DNA of 55,679 bases, taken from NCBI GenBank assembly GCA_934547065.1, contig CAKTEF010000011.1:1-55679 (forward strand), given 5' to 3'. The stretch's first letter is position 1. Each line of letters starts with the position of its first letter. The position numbers were made by a program, and so were the translations under genes. Below the pieces are notes generated by a model that saw only the letters and a list, made by a program, of their open reading frames with translations, ran no database searches and was not told where the DNA came from. Source of the DNA: an uncultured Faecalibacterium sp. Its GTDB lineage: Bacteria > Bacillota > Clostridia > Oscillospirales > Ruminococcaceae. Of this stretch, positions 36,310 through 46,568 are shown one piece after another.

Positions 36310-36339
36310 GGGAGCTGCCCGTGTGGCAGCTCCCTTTTT
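36310..36339 (+). terminator. Terminator of the pdxK-trmL-degV operon
   Basis: Perfect stem GGGAGCTGCC (36310-36319) and GGCAGCTCCC (36325-36334), loop CGTGT, then TTTTT. Confidence 0.92.
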
Positions 36340-36404
36340 GCAGCCCCATTTCCGGGCATCGGGTTTTCTTAAAGGGGATCCGAGCCGGAAATCAGCGGTT
36401 TTCG

Positions 36405-36433
36405 TTGCGTTTTGTGCGGATTTATGCTATACT
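36405..36433 (+). promoter_or_regulatory. Promoter of queT
   Basis: TTGCGT (36405-36410), 17-base spacer, TATACT (36428-36433), about 35 bases before the riboswitch. Confidence 0.78.
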
Positions 36434-36469
36434 TCCATTTGTTGTGCGCTCTGACGCACGGCATCCTGT

Positions 36470-36572
36470 AAGAGCAACTTAGGATTTTAGGCTCCCCGGT
36501 GTGTCTCGAACCACGCCGGGCCAAACCCACGGGGCTGGCGGTCCCTGTGCGGTCAAAATTCATCCGCCGGAG
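36470..36572 (+). promoter_or_regulatory. PreQ1 class III riboswitch controlling queT
   Basis: The leader contains GAGCAACTTAGGATTTTAGG, then GCTCCCCGG, TGTGTCTCGAACCA, CCGGGCCAAACCCA, GGGCTGGCGGTCCC, and TGCGGTCAAAATTCATCCGC before CGGAG. This closely matches, from memory, the preQ1-III aptamer of Faecalibacterium prausnitzii, whose distal P4 helix holds the Shine-Dalgarno bases. Here GGAG (36569-36572) is both the 3' edge of the helix CCGC(36564)/GCGG and the ribosome binding site of queT. Binding of preQ1 should therefore lower translation of the transporter. Confidence 0.92.
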
Positions 36573-36581
36573 TATTATATT

Positions 36582-37112
36582 ATGATGAATCAGAAATTCG
36601 ATGTCCGCAAACTGGCCCGCTGCGCCGTGGTCGCAGCCATCTATGTGGTGCTGTGTATGGCGCTGCAGCCGTTCTCCTACGGTGCGGTGCAGGTGCGCGT
36701 GGCCGAGGCCCTCTGCCTGCTGCCCGTGTTCGGCCCGGAATACATCGCCGGTGTGGTGCTGGGCTGCTTTTTGGCAAACCTGCTGGGCTCCACCATCGTG
36801 GATGTCATCTTTGGTACCCTGGCCACCCTGCTGGCCTGCCTGGTGACCTACAAGCTGCGCAATGTCCGCTTCAAGGGCCTGGCCATTGTGCCCTCGCTGC
36901 CGCCGGTGCTCTTCAACGCCGTCATCATCGGCATCGAGATCGCCGTGATGTTCCCGGACCCGTCCTCCTCTGCTCCGCTGTGGCTGGCCTGCATCACCAA
37001 CGGCATCTCCGTCGGCATCGGCGAGCTGATCAGCTGCACCGTGCTGGGTGTTCTGCTGGTCAAGGTCATCGAGACCAACGCCGCCCTGCGGAAGGTTTTC
37101 GTCTCCGCCTAA
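36582..37112 (+). CDS. queT: Queuosine precursor transporter QueT (ECF S component family)
   Basis: This 176-residue membrane protein has about six hydrophobic segments. It starts FDVRKLARCAVVAAIYVVLC and has the family-typical YGAVQVRVAEALCLLPVFGP segment near residue 28, followed by LGCFLANLLGSTIVDVIFGT. QueT proteins are substrate-binding components for preQ1-type precursors in Firmicutes. The preQ1-III riboswitch directly upstream strongly supports this substrate. ATG 36582 lies 9 bases after GGAG; ATG 36585 is possible. The energising ECF module must be elsewhere. Confidence 0.93.
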   Translation: MMNQKFDVRKLARCAVVAAIYVVLCMALQPFSYGAVQVRVAEALCLLPVFGPEYIAGVVLGCFLANLLGSTIVDVIFGTLATLLACLVTYKLRNVRFKGLAIVPSLPPVLFNAVIIGIEIAVMFPDPSSSAPLWLACITNGISVGIGELISCTVLGVLLVKVIETNAALRKVFVSA

Positions 37113-37200
37113 ACCGAAAAATCACCGGACTCCGCTGATCGAGCAGCGGACCCGGGATCGTTTTGTAAAGGCTTCGTTTTTGTTGCTCGGCCTTTCAAAG

Positions 37201-37245
37201 AAACTCCCCATGTCTGCACCGCGTGGTGTTGGCATGGGGAGTTTT
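37201..37245. terminator. Bidirectional terminator between queT and the M20 peptidase gene
   Basis: AAACTCCCCATG (37201-37212) pairs with CATGGGGAGTTTT (37233-37245); T-runs on both strands. Confidence 0.88.
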
Positions 37246-37256
37246 GTTGTTCTTTA

Positions 37257-38474
37257 TTATTTGTGCTCGCTCAGCCAGCGCAGAGCCATATAGGTGTATG
37301 CCGCGCTGCCCTCAAACAGAACGCTGTCGTCGAACTTCACCTTGGGGTGATGCTGGCCGTAGGTGTAGCCCTCTTTGGCGTTGCCTGCGGCCAGGAACAT
37401 GCTGACCGTGGGCACCTCATGGCTGACAAAGGCAAAGTCCTCGCTGCCGCCGCCGGGCTTGCCGCCGGTCATCGGGGCCATATCCATGGCCCCCTTGCCC
37501 AGCAGCTCAGTCATATAGGTCAGGGCGTTGGCGGCCAGTGCCTTGTCCACCACCATGCAGGGGCAGTAATCGTTGAATACGACCTCCGCCGTGCAGCGGT
37601 AAGCTGCCGCCACGCCCTGCACGATCTCCTGCATCCGCTTGTGGATCAGTTCCGTCACAGCGCCCTCCGGGTCCACCGTGCGGATGGTGCCCCACATCTC
37701 GGCGCTGTCCGGGATCACGTTGGAAGCGGCACCTGCCTGGAACCGGCCCGTGGTGAACACGCCAAAGCTGTTGGGGTCCAGCTCCCGGCTGTTGATCTCC
37801 TGCAGGGCAATGTGGATGTGGGCCGCAGCGGTGATGGGGTCGATGCAGGCATTGGGCATGGAGCCGTGACCGCCCTTGCCGTGGACCGTGATGTGATACT
37901 GCTCACAGCTGGCCATGGTGATGCCGCCGCCCGGCACCAGCACCATCCCGGCGGGCAGGGGCATCCCGGCCAGAACATGGAACATGACCGCCGCGTCCAC
38001 CTTGGGGTTTTCCAGCAGGCCGTTGGCGAGCATATCCGAGGAGCCCTGGAAAATTTCCTCGGCCGGCTGGAATTCCAGCTTGACCGTGCCCTCGATCTCG
38101 TCCTCGTGCTCCTTGAGCAGCCTGGCCGCGCCCAGCATCATGGCGGTGTGCATATCGTGGCCGCAGCCGTGCATTTTGCCCGGCACCTCAGAGGCAAATT
38201 CCACGCCGGACTCCTCCTGGATGGGCAGCGCATCCATATCGCCGCGCAGCAGGATGGTCTTGCCGGGGCGCTTTCCGCCTGCCAGCGCGATCACGCCGCA
38301 CTTGCCGCAGTCCTGCGGGGCATAGCCCATTTCCGTCAATGCCTGCTTGACCAGGGCCTTGGTCTTTGGCAGGTCAAAGCCCACCTCCGGGTGGCGGTGC
38401 AGGGTGCGCCGCCACTCCACCAGCCGGGGTTCCAGTTCCTTTGCCGCTTCGATCAGTTTTTCCGGTGCGATCAT
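37257..38474 (-). CDS. M20 family amidohydrolase/peptidase
   Basis: This 405-residue metal-dependent hydrolase is of the N-acyl-amino-acid/hippurate type. Motifs are TLHRHPEVGFDLPKT near residue 23, LRGDMDALPIQEESG near 75, HGCGHDMHTAMMLGAARLL near 101 (metal-binding His and Asp), EFQPAEEIFQG near 135 (catalytic base Glu-Glu), HGKGGHGSMPN in the dimerisation domain, and a final PGGGSEDFAFVSHEVPTVSM near 345. ATG 38474 (MIAPEKLIEA) was preferred over longer in-frame starts that would reach into the secA terminator and end. AGGGAG lies about 11 bases upstream. Substrate unknown. Confidence 0.9.
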   Translation of the reverse strand: MIAPEKLIEAAKELEPRLVEWRRTLHRHPEVGFDLPKTKALVKQALTEMGYAPQDCGKCGVIALAGGKRPGKTILLRGDMDALPIQEESGVEFASEVPGKMHGCGHDMHTAMMLGAARLLKEHEDEIEGTVKLEFQPAEEIFQGSSDMLANGLLENPKVDAAVMFHVLAGMPLPAGMVLVPGGGITMASCEQYHITVHGKGGHGSMPNACIDPITAAAHIHIALQEINSRELDPNSFGVFTTGRFQAGAASNVIPDSAEMWGTIRTVDPEGAVTELIHKRMQEIVQGVAAAYRCTAEVVFNDYCPCMVVDKALAANALTYMTELLGKGAMDMAPMTGGKPGGGSEDFAFVSHEVPTVSMFLAAGNAKEGYTYGQHHPKVKFDDSVLFEGSAAYTYMALRWLSEHK

Positions 38475-38501
38475 TCCAAAATCAACTCCCTCTGATTTAT
38501 C

Positions 38502-38546
38502 AAAACCCTCCCGGGCCCTGCCTTGCGGCAGAGCCTGAGAGGGTTT
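38502..38546 (-). terminator. Terminator after secA
   Basis: Minus strand AAAACCCTCTC pairs with GGAGGGTTTT around an inner CTGCC/GGCAG stem. The arms resemble the closing arms (GAGAGGG) of the intergenic repeats. Confidence 0.78.
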
Positions 38547-38553
38547 TCTCTGT

Positions 38554-41394
<2,841 letters not shown>

Positions 41395-41470
41395 GGAATA
41401 CACCTCATTACATTTATATCAGCTCCGGGCATCAAAGCGCCCGGAAATGGGAGATCGCGGTTCTTCTCTT

Positions 41471-41499
41471 ATGATACACCAAAGCGTAAAACGCGTCAA
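41471..41499 (-). promoter_or_regulatory. Promoter of secA
   Basis: Minus strand TTGACG (41494-41499), 17-base spacer, TATCAT (41471-41476). Confidence 0.85.
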
Positions 41500-41552
41500 A
41501 CCCACAAGCCGTTTTTCCAGGCCTTTTTGGATGAATTTTCTGTAAAATCATC

Positions 41553-41602
41553 AAAAAGCCCTCTCTGGCAAAGCCGCATGGCTTTAACGGAAAGGGCTTT
41601 TG
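41553..41602 (-). terminator. Terminator of the cysteine desulfurase-thiI-cinA operon
   Basis: Minus strand AAAAGCCCTT pairs with AGGGCTTTTT around an inner AAAGCC/GGCTTT stem, ending in TTTTTGATG. Confidence 0.82.
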
Positions 41603-41610
41603 GCCAAAAA

Positions 41611-42504
41611 TCAAACCAGTTTTGCGCCGGAATGCGGCACTCCGTCGGCAAAAAGGGAACGCAGCTGCTGCGGCAGGGCGGCCAGATCGCCGCCGGTCAG
41701 GATCCACGCAGCGGCCAGCGCCAGAACAGCCAGAACCAAAAGCACCCCGAATGCCCAGCGCAGGCGATGCTTTGGAACAAGCCGGGCCGCAGGCTGCGGC
41801 TCTGCCTGCCTTGCAGCCTTGCGGGCAGGCAGAAAACCGGTGCCCTCTGCCTGGGGTTTGCCGCAGGCGGCGCGGCGGATGATGTCCAGCAGCCACAGGC
41901 CGGGGTTCTCCCCGGCGGGCACGGTACGCAGCCAGCAGCCTTTTTTGCAGCTCAGGATCAGCACATGGTCGTCGGCCCGTTCGGCGCAGCCCACCGCAAA
42001 ATCGGCCCCCACCACCCGGCGGGCAGCCTGGGTGCGGGCCAGCGCGGTGCGCACCGGGTCGGTGCAGTCCTTGGGCAGGCGGGCCAGCGCCCGCTTTTCG
42101 ATCTGAGCCGCCGTTTTGGCGTGGGCGTAGCTCAGGGCCCCAAAGTCAAACACCTTTTCGGCCCCCGGCACGTTTTCCAGGCGCACTTCCAGCAAGGCCC
42201 CGGCCGCAGCATCAGCGCAGACCAGCAGCTTATCGTGACGTTCCAGCGCCTCCACCGCCGCCGCAGGCAGGGTCGTTTCCCCTGCCCCGTACAGGTCGGC
42301 GGAAAAGCGCTCCCGCAAAGTTTGTGCGGCCTTTTTCAGGCCCGCCGGGCTCTGGGCCTGCACGGCCACCAGCGTTTCGGCTCCCCGGCTTTTCCACCGG
42401 ACATCCGCGTTCCACTGGGGCGGAACGCTGCCCACTGCGGTTTTCACTGCCGCCTGCGGCGCACCAAACAGCCGCAGCACACATCCTTTGCTCTCCTCCG
42501 TCAC
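41611..42504 (-). CDS. Degenerate CinA paralogue with C-terminal membrane anchor
   Basis: This 297-residue protein is not a recognisable enzyme, but residues about 30-180 align by eye with the second half of the neighbouring CinA. VCADAAAGALLEVRLENVPG (95-114) matches STAESCTGGMIAQRITSVSG (CinA 271-290), and VVGADFAVGCAE matches the VSGADIGISVTG segment. The nucleophile Ser275 and Thr277 of CinA are both alanine here (Ala99, Ala101), so deamidase activity is not expected. The MoaB-like N-domain is missing. A single membrane segment (FGVLLVLAVLALAAAWIL, about 252-269) lies near the C-terminus, leaving about 27 residues outside. GTG 42504 follows GGGGGA. It is cotranscribed with cinA (19-bp gap). 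Confidence 0.78.
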   Translation of the reverse strand: MTEESKGCVLRLFGAPQAAVKTAVGSVPPQWNADVRWKSRGAETLVAVQAQSPAGLKKAAQTLRERFSADLYGAGETTLPAAAVEALERHDKLLVCADAAAGALLEVRLENVPGAEKVFDFGALSYAHAKTAAQIEKRALARLPKDCTDPVRTALARTQAARRVVGADFAVGCAERADDHVLILSCKKGCWLRTVPAGENPGLWLLDIIRRAACGKPQAEGTGFLPARKAARQAEPQPAARLVPKHRLRWAFGVLLVLAVLALAAAWILTGGDLAALPQQLRSLFADGVPHSGAKLV

Positions 42505-42523
42505 GTACCATTCCCCCTGCGTT

Positions 42524-43843
42524 TTATTGGTTCAGGAGCTCGGCATCCAGCTTGTCCAGTGCGGCGGGATCGTGCTGCTGTGCTCCTGCAAGGAGCTTTG
42601 TGCCTGCGGGCACCTTGCCCTGGGCCAGCCGAAGCGCCAGTTCCAGCGCCGCCTGCGCAGCGCGGGCGCGCACCAGGGCCCGGTCCGGGCGGGAGACAAA
42701 GAGCTTTTTGACATAGACCGTCCCGCCCCGTGCCGCGCCCAGATAGACCGTGCCCACCGGGCGGACGGCATCGCCGCCGGTGGGGCCGGCCAGGCCCGTG
42801 ACGCTGATGCCGATGTCCGCACCGGACACAGCCGCAGCCCCCAGGGCCATCTGAGCAGCCACCGGGGCCGAGACGACATTGTATTTTGCAATGGTCTTTG
42901 GATCCACGCCGACAAGCTTTGCCTTTGCCTGCTCCCAATAGGTCACAAAGCCGTAGCCGAACACCTCACTGGAACCCGACACCGAGGTGATGCGCTGGGC
43001 GATCATTCCACCGGTGCAGCTTTCCGCTGTGGAAAGGGTGAGCCCCTGCTGTTTCAGGGTATGCACCAGCGTTTCCTCCAGCCCGGCCACATCTTCATCA
43101 TATACCGCATCGCCCAGCAGATCATAGAACTTTTTGGCATACGCGCGGCACATTTTTTCGCCCTCGGCATCCGTTGCGGCGCGGGCCGTGATCCGGATCT
43201 CGCACTCGCCGGTCTTGCAGTAGATGGCGGCGGTGGGGTTTTCGTTTTCCAGCAGCGGGCGCACCCGATATTCCAGATTGCTCTCGCCGCCCAGCACCCG
43301 CAGGGTGACAGAGTGCAGGGTGCAGCTCTGCCGTGCCAGCAGCAGGGGGCGGATGCCCTCCTCCCACATGGCTTTCATCTCCGAGGGAACGCCCGGCATC
43401 AGCACGGCGCAGTGGCCGTCCTGCTCAAACCAGGCTCCGGGGGCCGTGCCGTGGTTGTTGATGATCTTGTGCCCATGCACCGGCACCATGGCCTGCTTGC
43501 GGTTGTTGGGGGTGATCTCGCGGCCGGTGCGGGTGAAGTAGGCCGTGATCTTCTCCCACTCCCCGGCATCAAAGGCCAGGGCATCGCCAAAGCAGGCGGC
43601 CACCGTTTCCTTGGTCAGGTCGTCCGCCGTGGGACCCAGACCGCCGGTGAACACCAGCAGGTCGCACCGGCTCTTGGCCTCGTTGACAAAATCCGCCAGC
43701 CGGTCGTGGTTGTCGCCAATGGTGCTTTCCCGCTGGACGGTGATGCCCAGCGCAGCCAGCTCCCGGCTGAGGTACTGCGCGTTGGTATTGAGGATATTGC
43801 CAAGCAGAAGCTCGGTGCCCACGCTGATGATCTCTGCTGTCAT
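42524..43843 (-). CDS. cinA: CinA: competence/damage-inducible protein, NMN deamidase type
   Basis: This 439-residue cytoplasmic protein is of the CinA family. It has a MoaB/MogA-like N-domain (MTAEIISVGTELLLGNILNT, then TGGLGPTADDLTKE near residue 66), a linking KH-type region, and the C-terminal pyridine-nucleotide amidohydrolase domain with TAESCTGG (Ser275), GFVTYWEQAKAKLVGV (Lys307) and SVTGLAGPTGG. It is expected to recycle NMN to nicotinate mononucleotide, and perhaps hydrolyse ADP-ribose. About 30 extra residues (VPAGTKLLAGAQQHD onward) follow the domain. It starts 3 bp after the thiI stop, with GAGGGC as weak ribosome binding site. Confidence 0.94.
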   Translation of the reverse strand: MTAEIISVGTELLLGNILNTNAQYLSRELAALGITVQRESTIGDNHDRLADFVNEAKSRCDLLVFTGGLGPTADDLTKETVAACFGDALAFDAGEWEKITAYFTRTGREITPNNRKQAMVPVHGHKIINNHGTAPGAWFEQDGHCAVLMPGVPSEMKAMWEEGIRPLLLARQSCTLHSVTLRVLGGESNLEYRVRPLLENENPTAAIYCKTGECEIRITARAATDAEGEKMCRAYAKKFYDLLGDAVYDEDVAGLEETLVHTLKQQGLTLSTAESCTGGMIAQRITSVSGSSEVFGYGFVTYWEQAKAKLVGVDPKTIAKYNVVSAPVAAQMALGAAAVSGADIGISVTGLAGPTGGDAVRPVGTVYLGAARGGTVYVKKLFVSRPDRALVRARAAQAALELALRLAQGKVPAGTKLLAGAQQHDPAALDKLDAELLNQ

Positions 43844-43846
43844 GGC

Positions 43847-45046
43847 TCAGCCCTCAAACTCGATCTCATCGGTGATCCGGATGCGGATGCGCTCGGTCTG
43901 CCCGGCGGCTTCGGCTTCCAGTGCCAACAGATCCGGCATCCCGGCCTCGGCGGCCAGGATCTCCTCCAGCTCCGGGCGGATCTTCGGGTGCGGCGGGGTG
44001 AAGATGGTGCAGCAATCCTCATAGGGCAGGATGCTGGTTTCAAACGTGCCGATGTGCCGGGCCGTCTCCACGATTTCGGTCTTGTCCATGCCGATGAGCG
44101 GGCGCAGGATGGGCAGGTCCTGGGCGGCATCGGTACACTGCAGAGCCTTGACGGTCTGGCTGGCAACCTGGGCCAGGCTCTCGCCGGTGATCAGAGCTTC
44201 GCACCCCTGCTTCTTTGCAATGATGTTGGCAATGCGCATCATGCTGCGGCGCATCAGCACGGTAAACAGCACATCGGGGGCGTTGTCCCGGATATACTCC
44301 TGGGGCTTGGTGTAGGGCACCACAAACAGGTTGGAGCTGCCGGTGTAGGGGGTGATCTTCTGGGCCAGCGCCTTGACTTTGAGTTTTGCGCGTTCCGAAG
44401 TATACGGAGGGGACGCAAAATGGATGTGATCCAGCGCCAGGCCGCGCTTTGCCATGCGGTAAGCTGCCACCGGGCTGTCGATGCCGCCGGAGAGCATATT
44501 CAGCGCACGGCCGGAAGTGCCCACCGGCAGGCCGCCCTCGCCGGGCACTTTCGGGCCATGAATATACGCGCCGTAATCGCGGATCTCCACAATGACCTTA
44601 AACTGCGGGTTCTTCACGTCCACCTTGAGGTAGTTGTGCCTGCCCAGAAGATAAGCACCCAGCTCCCGCATCAGCTCCGGGCTGGTCATGGGGTAGGTTT
44701 TATCGGAGCGGCGGGCTTCCACCTTGAACGTGCGGATGCCGTGCAGGCTGTCGCCCAGGTAATCCTCCGCCGTCTGGCAGATGGTGTCAAAGTCCTTTTC
44801 ACAGACCACGGCACGGCTCAGCGCCGCCAGGCCGAACACGGTACGCACCCGGTCAAAGGCCAGGTCCATATCCACGTCTTCCTCCTCCGGCTCCATATAG
44901 AATGTAGACTGGGTGCAGTAGACCTTGAACTTGCCCACCGTCTTGAGCCGGTAACGGAGGATCTTCATCATCGCCGACTCGAATTGGTTGCGGTTGAGGC
45001 CTTTCAGGGACATCTCGCCCTGGTAGCCCATAATAATTTCATGCAT
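43847..45046 (-). CDS. thiI: tRNA 4-thiouridine synthetase ThiI
   Basis: This enzyme adenylates U8 of tRNA and transfers sulfur to give 4-thiouridine; it may also feed thiamin synthesis. From ATG 45046 the protein is 399 residues: a ferredoxin-like/THUMP N-domain (residues 1-170), the PP-loop SGGIDSPVAAYRMAKRG near residue 185, and ALITGESLAQVASQT near 280, with the acceptor-cysteine region YEDCCTIF near residue 345. No C-terminal rhodanese domain is present, as usual in Firmicutes, so the cysteine desulfurase encoded just upstream is the likely sulfur donor. AAGGAG lies 6 bases before the start. Confidence 0.95.
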   Translation of the reverse strand: MHEIIMGYQGEMSLKGLNRNQFESAMMKILRYRLKTVGKFKVYCTQSTFYMEPEEEDVDMDLAFDRVRTVFGLAALSRAVVCEKDFDTICQTAEDYLGDSLHGIRTFKVEARRSDKTYPMTSPELMRELGAYLLGRHNYLKVDVKNPQFKVIVEIRDYGAYIHGPKVPGEGGLPVGTSGRALNMLSGGIDSPVAAYRMAKRGLALDHIHFASPPYTSERAKLKVKALAQKITPYTGSSNLFVVPYTKPQEYIRDNAPDVLFTVLMRRSMMRIANIIAKKQGCEALITGESLAQVASQTVKALQCTDAAQDLPILRPLIGMDKTEIVETARHIGTFETSILPYEDCCTIFTPPHPKIRPELEEILAAEAGMPDLLALEAEAAGQTERIRIRITDEIEFEG

Positions 45047-45070
45047 AGAGTTCTCCTTAATTATAGCTGG

Positions 45071-45207
45071 CTCACCCTCTCCGTCAGCGCTGACGCGCTG
45101 CCACCTCCCCCAAAGTGGGAGGCCTTGGCATTCCACGCAAAGTTTCCGGTTTTGTCAAGAGCTCCCCCTTTGGGGGAGCTGGACGCGGAGCGGCCTGAGA
45201 GGGTGAG
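45071..45207. mobile_element. MITE-like element with perfect 11-bp terminal inverted repeats
   Basis: The ends are CTCACCCTCTC (45071-45081) and its exact inverse GAGAGGGTGAG (45197-45207). Each end carries a two-hairpin module (CCTCCC/GGGAGG and AGCTCCCCC/GGGGGAGCT). It encodes no protein. It lies within an operon between the cysteine desulfurase gene and thiI. Confidence 0.78.
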
Positions 45208-45221
45208 GATGCTTTCCTTTT

Positions 45222-46373
45222 TTACTTTTTGATCCGCTGCAATTGCTTCATGCCGTCCTCAAAGCGGTTGAGGAACGCATCCACATCCTCCGGGGTGTTG
45301 TCCGCACAGAACGACACCCGGATGGCGGTGTCAATGGCCAGCGGATCTTTTCCCATGGCCGCCAGCGTGTGGCTGGGCTGGCCCCGGCCGCAGGCACTGG
45401 CGGAGGAAACATAAATCTGCTCCTGCGCCAGCCAGGCCAGCATCGTTTCGCTTTTGATGCACATTTCGCTGAAGTTCAGCACCTCCGGCACGGCGGTGTC
45501 CGGGCTGTTGATGACCACCTCCGGAAACGCTTTCAGCCCCTCGCGCAGGCGGGTGTTCAGGGCGCGCACCGCCGTGTCGCGGCTTTTCATCGTCTTGTTC
45601 AGGCGGGCGGCGGCTGCCGCAAGGCCCAGCGCATAGGGCAGGTTCTCGGTGCCGGGACGCTTTTCGCGCTCCTGCTCGCCGCCCAGATAGGGGGCCTGAA
45701 ACGCCTGGTAGAGGCTGTCGCTCAGGTACAGTGCGCCAATGCCCTTGGGGGCATGAATCTTGTGGCCGCTGACGGCCAGGGTGTCAATGTTGGCCAGTTT
45801 GATGGGCACCCGCATCCAGGCCTGCACCGCGTCCACATGGACGATGGTGCGGCTGTTTTTCTGCTTGACTTCGGCGGCCAGGCGCTCGACATCGTTCCGG
45901 GTGCCGATCTCATTGTTGACCATCATGCAGGCCACCAGGATGGTGTTTTTGTCCACATGGGCCAGCATCTCGTCCAGGTCCAGCGTGCCGTCCGGGCGTG
46001 GTTTGACCACCGTGACCTCATAGCCCATGGCGGCCAGACGCTCCAGCGGTTTCTGAACACTGGGGTGCTCAAAGCCGGTCACCACGATGCCCTTGCCGAA
46101 CCTGCGGGTCAGGGCCGCGCCCAGCAGGGCCAGGTTGTTGCCCTCGCTGCCGCAGGAGGTAAAGTAGAGTTCCCGCGCCTTGCAGCCCAGGGTGCGGGCC
46201 ACGGCTGCGCGGGCCGCGTTCAGGGCTTCCTCGCTGCGGGCACCGGGCGCATACAGGGACGAGGGGTTGGCCCAGTGCTCCCGCATGGCCTTGTCAATGA
46301 CATCCGCCACCTCCGGGGCCACAATGGTGGTGGCGGCGTTGTCCAGATAATGTAATTCAGGATTTTGCAGCAT
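45222..46373 (-). CDS. Cysteine desulfurase (NifS/IscS-like) paired with thiI
   Basis: This 383-residue PLP enzyme frees sulfur from cysteine as a persulfide. It starts MLQNPELHYLDNAATTIVAP. The PLP lysine lies in SGHKIHAPKGIGALYL near residue 200, with VDAVQAW and FEHPSV upstream; the catalytic cysteine is in SSASACGRGQPSHTL near residue 327. The start at ATG 46373 follows CAGGAA; a longer frame upstream lacks support. Its position directly before thiI suggests it supplies sulfur for tRNA thiolation rather than general Fe-S assembly, since no iscU lies nearby. Confidence 0.93.
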   Translation of the reverse strand: MLQNPELHYLDNAATTIVAPEVADVIDKAMREHWANPSSLYAPGARSEEALNAARAAVARTLGCKARELYFTSCGSEGNNLALLGAALTRRFGKGIVVTGFEHPSVQKPLERLAAMGYEVTVVKPRPDGTLDLDEMLAHVDKNTILVACMMVNNEIGTRNDVERLAAEVKQKNSRTIVHVDAVQAWMRVPIKLANIDTLAVSGHKIHAPKGIGALYLSDSLYQAFQAPYLGGEQEREKRPGTENLPYALGLAAAAARLNKTMKSRDTAVRALNTRLREGLKAFPEVVINSPDTAVPEVLNFSEMCIKSETMLAWLAQEQIYVSSASACGRGQPSHTLAAMGKDPLAIDTAIRVSFCADNTPEDVDAFLNRFEDGMKQLQRIKK

Positions 46374-46459
46374 ACGATTTGATTCCTGCTTTCTGCTTTG
46401 AGCCGGGCCGGGCGGCAAACGCCCGGTTTTCCGGCAGGATTTCATAATAAACCAGGATA

Positions 46460-46488
46460 ATTATAACACAAACCGCGCTCCAACGCAA
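46460..46488 (-). promoter_or_regulatory. Promoter of the cysteine desulfurase-thiI-cinA operon
   Basis: Minus strand TTGCGT (46483-46488), 17-base spacer, perfect TATAAT (46460-46465). Confidence 0.85.
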
Positions 46489-46505
46489 AGTGTTTGCACA
46501 TCCGC

Positions 46506-46534
46506 TTGCACCCGCCGGGCCGGTGCTGTATAAT
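46506..46534 (+). promoter_or_regulatory. Promoter of the SGNH hydrolase gene
   Basis: TTGCAC (46506-46511), 17-base spacer, TATAAT (46529-46534); back to back with the minus-strand promoter at 46460-46488. Confidence 0.85.
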
Positions 46535-46568
46535 GAGGGTAACAAACCAAGGAAAGCCAGGTGTTTTT

